Shown here: piece by piece, positions 57,501-64,000 of the stretch | Position numbering within the stretch: the first letter of the stretch is position 1 | Layout: each line of letters begins with the position of its first letter | Assembly (NCBI RefSeq): GCF_051014445.1 | Contig: NW_027488378.1 | Coordinates: 5,080,601-5,144,600 of the forward strand | Direction: 5' to 3' | Source: Colletes latitarsis | Taxonomy: Eukaryota; Arthropoda; Insecta; Hymenoptera; Colletidae | DNA: 64,000 nucleotides | Made by a program: the position numbers and the translations under genes | Notes under the pieces: model-generated | The model's input: only the letters and a program-made list of their open reading frames with translations | What the model was told of the DNA's origin: nothing | Database searches by the model: none

Positions 57501-60500
57501 TACGTGTAGCAACATGTGCAAACTTTTAGAAAATCGCTCGTACGTCTCGTTTGGACAGAATTTTGACTTTCATGATTTTAGCGAGAAGTCGTTTTTCTGC
57601 TCGGTGAACACGGATCCTGCTAAATTTTCGACGTGCATTTGTAGCTATTACGTGTAGCAACATGTGCAAACTTTTAGAAAATCGCTCGTACGTCTCGTTT
57701 GGACAGAATTTTGACTTTCATGATTTTAGCGAGAAGTCGTTTTTCTGCTCGGTGAACACGGATCCTGCTAAATTTTCGACGTGCATTTGTAGCTATTACG
57801 TGTAGCAACATGTGCAAACTTTTAGAAAATCGCTCGTACGTCTCGTTTGGACAGAATTTTGACTTTCATGATTTTAGCGAGAAGTCGTTTTTCTGCTCGG
57901 TGAACACGGATCCTGCTAAATTTTCGACGTGCATTTGTAGCTATTACGTGTAGCAACATGTGCAAACTTTTAGAAAATCGCTCGTACGTCTCGTTTGGAC
58001 AGAATTTTGACTTTCATGATTTTAGCGAGAAGTCGTTTTTCTGCTCGGTGAACACGGATCCTGCTAAATTTTCGACGTGCATTTGTAGCTATTACGTGTA
58101 GCAACATGTGCAAACTTTTAGAAAATCGCTCGTACGTCTCGTTTGGACAGAATTTTGACTTTCATGATTTTAGCGAGAAGTCGTTTTTCTGCTCGGTGAA
58201 CACGGATCCTGCTAAATTTTCGACGTGCATTTGTAGCTATTACGTGTAGCAACATGTGCAAACTTTTAGAAAATCGCTCGTACGTCTCGTTTGGACAGAA
58301 TTTTGACTTTCATGATTTTAGCGAGAAGTCGTTTTTCTGCTCGGTGAACACGGATCCTGCTAAATTTTCGACGTGCATTTGTAGCTATTACGTGTAGCAA
58401 CATGTGCAAACTTTTAGAAAATCGCTCGTACGTCTCGTTTGGACAGAATTTTGACTTTCATGATTTTAGCGAGAAGTCGTTTTTCTGCTCGGTGAACACG
58501 GATCCTGCTAAATTTTCGACGTGCATTTGTAGCTATTACGTGTAGCAACATGTGCAAACTTTTAGAAAATCGCTCGTACGTCTCGTTTGGACAGAATTTT
58601 GACTTTCATGATTTTAGCGAGAAGTCGTTTTTCTGCTCGGTGAACACGGATCCTGCTAAATTTTCGACGTGCATTTGTAGCTATTACGTGTAGCAACATG
58701 TGCAAACTTTTAGAAAATCGCTCGTACGTCTCGTTTGGACAGAATTTTGACTTTCATGATTTTAGCGAGAAGTCGTTTTTCTGCTCGGTGAACACGGATC
58801 CTGCTAAATTTTCGACGTGCATTTGTAGCTATTACGTGTAGCAACATGTGCAAACTTTTAGAAAATCGCTCGTACGTCTCGTTTGGACAGAATTTTGACT
58901 TTCATGATTTTAGCGAGAAGTCGTTTTTCTGCTCGGTGAACACGGATCCTGCTAAATTTTCGACGTGCATTTGTAGCTATTACGTGTAGCAACATGTGCA
59001 AACTTTTAGAAAATCGCTCGTACGTCTCGTTTGGACAGAATTTTGACTTTCATGATTTTAGCGAGAAGTCGTTTTTCTGCTCGGTGAACACGGATCCTGC
59101 TAAATTTTCGACGTGCATTTGTAGCTATTACGTGTAGCAACATGTGCAAACTTTTAGAAAATCGCTCGTACGTCTCGTTTGGACAGAATTTTGACTTTCA
59201 TGATTTTAGCGAGAAGTCGTTTTTCTGCTCGGTGAACACGGATCCTGCTAAATTTTCGACGTGCATTTGTAGCTATTACGTGTAGCAACATGTGCAAACT
59301 TTTAGAAAATCGCTCGTACGTCTCGTTTGGACAGAATTTTGACTTTCATGATTTTAGCGAGAAGTCGTTTTTCTGCTCGGTGAACACGGATCCTGCTAAA
59401 TTTTCGACGTGCATTTGTAGCTATTACGTGTAGCAACATGTGCAAACTTTTAGAAAATCGCTCGTACGTCTCGTTTGGACAGAATTTTGACTTTCATGAT
59501 TTTAGCGAGAAGTCGTTTTTCTGCTCGGTGAACACGGATCCTGCTAAATTTTCGACGTGCATTTGTAGCTATTACGTGTAGCAACATGTGCAAACTTTTA
59601 GAAAATCGCTCGTACGTCTCGTTTGGACAGAATTTTGACTTTCATGATTTTAGCGAGAAGTCGTTTTTCTGCTCGGTGAACACGGATCCTGCTAAATTTT
59701 CGACGTGCATTTGTAGCTATTACGTGTAGCAACATGTGCAAACTTTTAGAAAATCGCTCGTACGTCTCGTTTGGACAGAATTTTGACTTTCATGATTTTA
59801 GCGAGAAGTCGTTTTTCTGCTCGGTGAACACGGATCCTGCTAAATTTTCGACGTGCATTTGTAGCTATTACGTGTAGCAACATGTGCAAACTTTTAGAAA
59901 ATCGCTCGTACGTCTCGTTTGGACAGAATTTTGACTTTCATGATTTTAGCGAGAAGTCGTTTTTCTGCTCGGTGAACACGGATCCTGCTAAATTTTCGAC
60001 GTGCATTTGTAGCTATTACGTGTAGCAACATGTGCAAACTTTTAGAAAATCGCTCGTACGTCTCGTTTGGACAGAATTTTGACTTTCATGATTTTAGCGA
60101 GAAGTCGTTTTTCTGCTCGGTGAACACGGATCCTGCTAAATTTTCGACGTGCATTTGTAGCTATTACGTGTAGCAACATGTGCAAACTTTTAGAAAATCG
60201 CTCGTACGTCTCGTTTGGACAGAATTTTGACTTTCATGATTTTAGCGAGAAGTCGTTTTTCTGCTCGGTGAACACGGATCCTGCTAAATTTTCGACGTGC
60301 ATTTGTAGCTATTACGTGTAGCAACATGTGCAAACTTTTAGAAAATCGCTCGTACGTCTCGTTTGGACAGAATTTTGACTTTCATGATTTTAGCGAGAAG
60401 TCGTTTTTCTGCTCGGTGAACACGGATCCTGCTAAATTTTCGACGTGCATTTGTAGCTATTACGTGTAGCAACATGTGCAAACTTTTAGAAAATCGCTCG

Positions 60501-63500
60501 TACGTCTCGTTTGGACAGAATTTTGACTTTCATGATTTTAGCGAGAAGTCGTTTTTCTGCTCGGTGAACACGGATCCTGCTAAATTTTCGACGTGCATTT
60601 GTAGCTATTACGTGTAGCAACATGTGCAAACTTTTAGAAAATCGCTCGTACGTCTCGTTTGGACAGAATTTTGACTTTCATGATTTTAGCGAGAAGTCGT
60701 TTTTCTGCTCGGTGAACACGGATCCTGCTAAATTTTCGACGTGCATTTGTAGCTATTACGTGTAGCAACATGTGCAAACTTTTAGAAAATCGCTCGTACG
60801 TCTCGTTTGGACAGAATTTTGACTTTCATGATTTTAGCGAGAAGTCGTTTTTCTGCTCGGTGAACACGGATCCTGCTAAATTTTCGACGTGCATTTGTAG
60901 CTATTACGTGTAGCAACATGTGCAAACTTTTAGAAAATCGCTCGTACGTCTCGTTTGGACAGAATTTTGACTTTCATGATTTTAGCGAGAAGTCGTTTTT
61001 CTGCTCGGTGAACACGGATCCTGCTAAATTTTCGACGTGCATTTGTAGCTATTACGTGTAGCAACATGTGCAAACTTTTAGAAAATCGCTCGTACGTCTC
61101 GTTTGGACAGAATTTTGACTTTCATGATTTTAGCGAGAAGTCGTTTTTCTGCTCGGTGAACACGGATCCTGCTAAATTTTCGACGTGCATTTGTAGCTAT
61201 TACGTGTAGCAACATGTGCAAACTTTTAGAAAATCGCTCGTACGTCTCGTTTGGACAGAATTTTGACTTTCATGATTTTAGCGAGAAGTCGTTTTTCTGC
61301 TCGGTGAACACGGATCCTGCTAAATTTTCGACGTGCATTTGTAGCTATTACGTGTAGCAACATGTGCAAACTTTTAGAAAATCGCTCGTACGTCTCGTTT
61401 GGACAGAATTTTGACTTTCATGATTTTAGCGAGAAGTCGTTTTTCTGCTCGGTGAACACGGATCCTGCTAAATTTTCGACGTGCATTTGTAGCTATTACG
61501 TGTAGCAACATGTGCAAACTTTTAGAAAATCGCTCGTACGTCTCGTTTGGACAGAATTTTGACTTTCATGATTTTAGCGAGAAGTCGTTTTTCTGCTCGG
61601 TGAACACGGATCCTGCTAAATTTTCGACGTGCATTTGTAGCTATTACGTGTAGCAACATGTGCAAACTTTTAGAAAATCGCTCGTACGTCTCGTTTGGAC
61701 AGAATTTTGACTTTCATGATTTTAGCGAGAAGTCGTTTTTCTGCTCGGTGAACACGGATCCTGCTAAATTTTCGACGTGCATTTGTAGCTATTACGTGTA
61801 GCAACATGTGCAAACTTTTAGAAAATCGCTCGTACGTCTCGTTTGGACAGAATTTTGACTTTCATGATTTTAGCGAGAAGTCGTTTTTCTGCTCGGTGAA
61901 CACGGATCCTGCTAAATTTTCGACGTGCATTTGTAGCTATTACGTGTAGCAACATGTGCAAACTTTTAGAAAATCGCTCGTACGTCTCGTTTGGACAGAA
62001 TTTTGACTTTCATGATTTTAGCGAGAAGTCGTTTTTCTGCTCGGTGAACACGGATCCTGCTAAATTTTCGACGTGCATTTGTAGCTATTACGTGTAGCAA
62101 CATGTGCAAACTTTTAGAAAATCGCTCGTACGTCTCGTTTGGACAGAATTTTGACTTTCATGATTTTAGCGAGAAGTCGTTTTTCTGCTCGGTGAACACG
62201 GATCCTGCTAAATTTTCGACGTGCATTTGTAGCTATTACGTGTAGCAACATGTGCAAACTTTTAGAAAATCGCTCGTACGTCTCGTTTGGACAGAATTTT
62301 GACTTTCATGATTTTAGCGAGAAGTCGTTTTTCTGCTCGGTGAACACGGATCCTGCTAAATTTTCGACGTGCATTTGTAGCTATTACGTGTAGCAACATG
62401 TGCAAACTTTTAGAAAATCGCTCGTACGTCTCGTTTGGACAGAATTTTGACTTTCATGATTTTAGCGAGAAGTCGTTTTTCTGCTCGGTGAACACGGATC
62501 CTGCTAAATTTTCGACGTGCATTTGTAGCTATTACGTGTAGCAACATGTGCAAACTTTTAGAAAATCGCTCGTACGTCTCGTTTGGACAGAATTTTGACT
62601 TTCATGATTTTAGCGAGAAGTCGTTTTTCTGCTCGGTGAACACGGATCCTGCTAAATTTTCGACGTGCATTTGTAGCTATTACGTGTAGCAACATGTGCA
62701 AACTTTTAGAAAATCGCTCGTACGTCTCGTTTGGACAGAATTTTGACTTTCATGATTTTAGCGAGAAGTCGTTTTTCTGCTCGGTGAACACGGATCCTGC
62801 TAAATTTTCGACGTGCATTTGTAGCTATTACGTGTAGCAACATGTGCAAACTTTTAGAAAATCGCTCGTACGTCTCGTTTGGACAGAATTTTGACTTTCA
62901 TGATTTTAGCGAGAAGTCGTTTTTCTGCTCGGTGAACACGGATCCTGCTAAATTTTCGACGTGCATTTGTAGCTATTACGTGTAGCAACATGTGCAAACT
63001 TTTAGAAAATCGCTCGTACGTCTCGTTTGGACAGAATTTTGACTTTCATGATTTTAGCGAGAAGTCGTTTTTCTGCTCGGTGAACACGGATCCTGCTAAA
63101 TTTTCGACGTGCATTTGTAGCTATTACGTGTAGCAACATGTGCAAACTTTTAGAAAATCGCTCGTACGTCTCGTTTGGACAGAATTTTGACTTTCATGAT
63201 TTTAGCGAGAAGTCGTTTTTCTGCTCGGTGAACACGGATCCTGCTAAATTTTCGACGTGCATTTGTAGCTATTACGTGTAGCAACATGTGCAAACTTTTA
63301 GAAAATCGCTCGTACGTCTCGTTTGGACAGAATTTTGACTTTCATGATTTTAGCGAGAAGTCGTTTTTCTGCTCGGTGAACACGGATCCTGCTAAATTTT
63401 CGACGTGCATTTGTAGCTATTACGTGTAGCAACATGTGCAAACTTTTAGAAAATCGCTCGTACGTCTCGTTTGGACAGAATTTTGACTTTCATGATTTTA

Positions 63501-64000
63501 GCGAGAAGTCGTTTTTCTGCTCGGTGAACACGGATCCTGCTAAATTTTCGACGTGCATTTGTAGCTATTACGTGTAGCAACATGTGCAAACTTTTAGAAA
63601 ATCGCTCGTACGTCTCGTTTGGACAGAATTTTGACTTTCATGATTTTAGCGAGAAGTCGTTTTTCTGCTCGGTGAACACGGATCCTGCTAAATTTTCGAC
63701 GTGCATTTGTAGCTATTACGTGTAGCAACATGTGCAAACTTTTAGAAAATCGCTCGTACGTCTCGTTTGGACAGAATTTTGACTTTCATGATTTTAGCGA
63801 GAAGTCGTTTTTCTGCTCGGTGAACACGGATCCTGCTAAATTTTCGACGTGCATTTGTAGCTATTACGTGTAGCAACATGTGCAAACTTTTAGAAAATCG
63901 CTCGTACGTCTCGTTTGGACAGAATTTTGACTTTCATGATTTTAGCGAGAAGTCGTTTTTCTGCTCGGTGAACACGGATCCTGCTAAATTTTCGACGTGC
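48586..64000 (+). repeat. 148-bp satellite array, about 104 monomers, continues beyond the window
   Basis: The landmark GCAAACTTTTAGAAAATCGC recurs every 148 bp from 48632 onward. The monomer runs from AAATTTTCGACGTGCATTTG through GTGTAGCAACATG, ACGTCTCGTTTGGACAG, AGCGAGAAGTCG and ACACGGATCCTGC. The first monomer (to about 48732) is intermediate between the solo monomers of units 1-3 and the array consensus. Early monomers carry scattered substitutions (G/C in TTTGGACAG versus TTTCGACAG; ATTTTGAC versus AATTTGAC), while those after about 55450 are almost identical. 148 is not a multiple of three and the unit has stops, so it does not encode a repeat protein; a 62-codon frame at 51691-51879 arises from one point variant. 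Function unknown. Confidence 0.96.

Noticed and set aside
48586..64000. CRISPR-like regular array
   Set aside because: The 148-bp units are joined directly with no unique spacers, and the context is an insect satellite.

Overview
The window looks like a subtelomeric or otherwise heterochromatic repeat block of an insect, most likely a hymenopteran (inference). The clues are an AT-rich background without ordinary genes, satellite monomers that each carry two copies of an 11-bp TTAGG-derived motif (TTAGGTCTGGG), an R1-clade non-LTR retrotransposon with SART-like features, and TA-flanked inverted-repeat elements with CAGGGTGTTCGGCC ends. There are no bacterial genes, CRISPR arrays, rRNA genes or recognisable tRNA genes.

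Layout. Positions 84-48585 are four tandem copies of a macro-repeat of about 9.7 kb. Each unit is a 177-bp satellite array (8 monomers in units 1-3, about 26 in unit 4) followed by a spacer. The spacer holds, in order: a decayed exon-like reading frame; a Merlin-like DNA transposon relic with inverted ends of about 120 bp, into which a Copia-type LTR element (gag-protease, primer-binding site and one LTR recognisable) is nested on the other strand; one solo 148-bp satellite monomer; a composite TA-flanked inverted-repeat element; a pogo/Tigger-like transposase relic with a Lys-rich tail; and a second inverted-repeat element that abuts the next 177-bp array. Units 1 (84-9780), 2 (9781-19473) and 3 (19474-35168) are complete and nearly identical. 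Unit 4 (35169-48585) breaks off at the solo 148-bp monomer, and from there a tandem array of about 104 copies of that 148-bp monomer runs to the window end.

The only intact genes belong to two young copies of one GC-rich LINE inserted inside the 177-bp arrays. Copy 1 (20002-25986, minus strand) is apparently full length: 5' UTR, ORF1 (625 aa, three CCHC knuckles), ORF2 (1060 aa, APE endonuclease, reverse transcriptase and a CCHC motif), a 3' UTR packed with hairpins, and a poly(A) tail. Copy 2 (39107-43610, plus strand) is 5'-truncated inside ORF1 with a complete 1061-aa ORF2. ORF1 and ORF2 overlap by one base as TAATG, the stop-start arrangement described for the Bombyx telomeric element SART1. 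The two ORF2 proteins differ at about ten positions, so the family was active recently, after the macro-repeat had been duplicated.

Working together: ORF1 would coat the LINE RNA, ORF2 would nick satellite DNA and copy the RNA from its 3' end, and the satellite would provide a gene-poor target. Unequal exchange among macro-repeats and monomers explains the copy-number differences. The Merlin, Copia and pogo relics are dead passengers carried with each unit.
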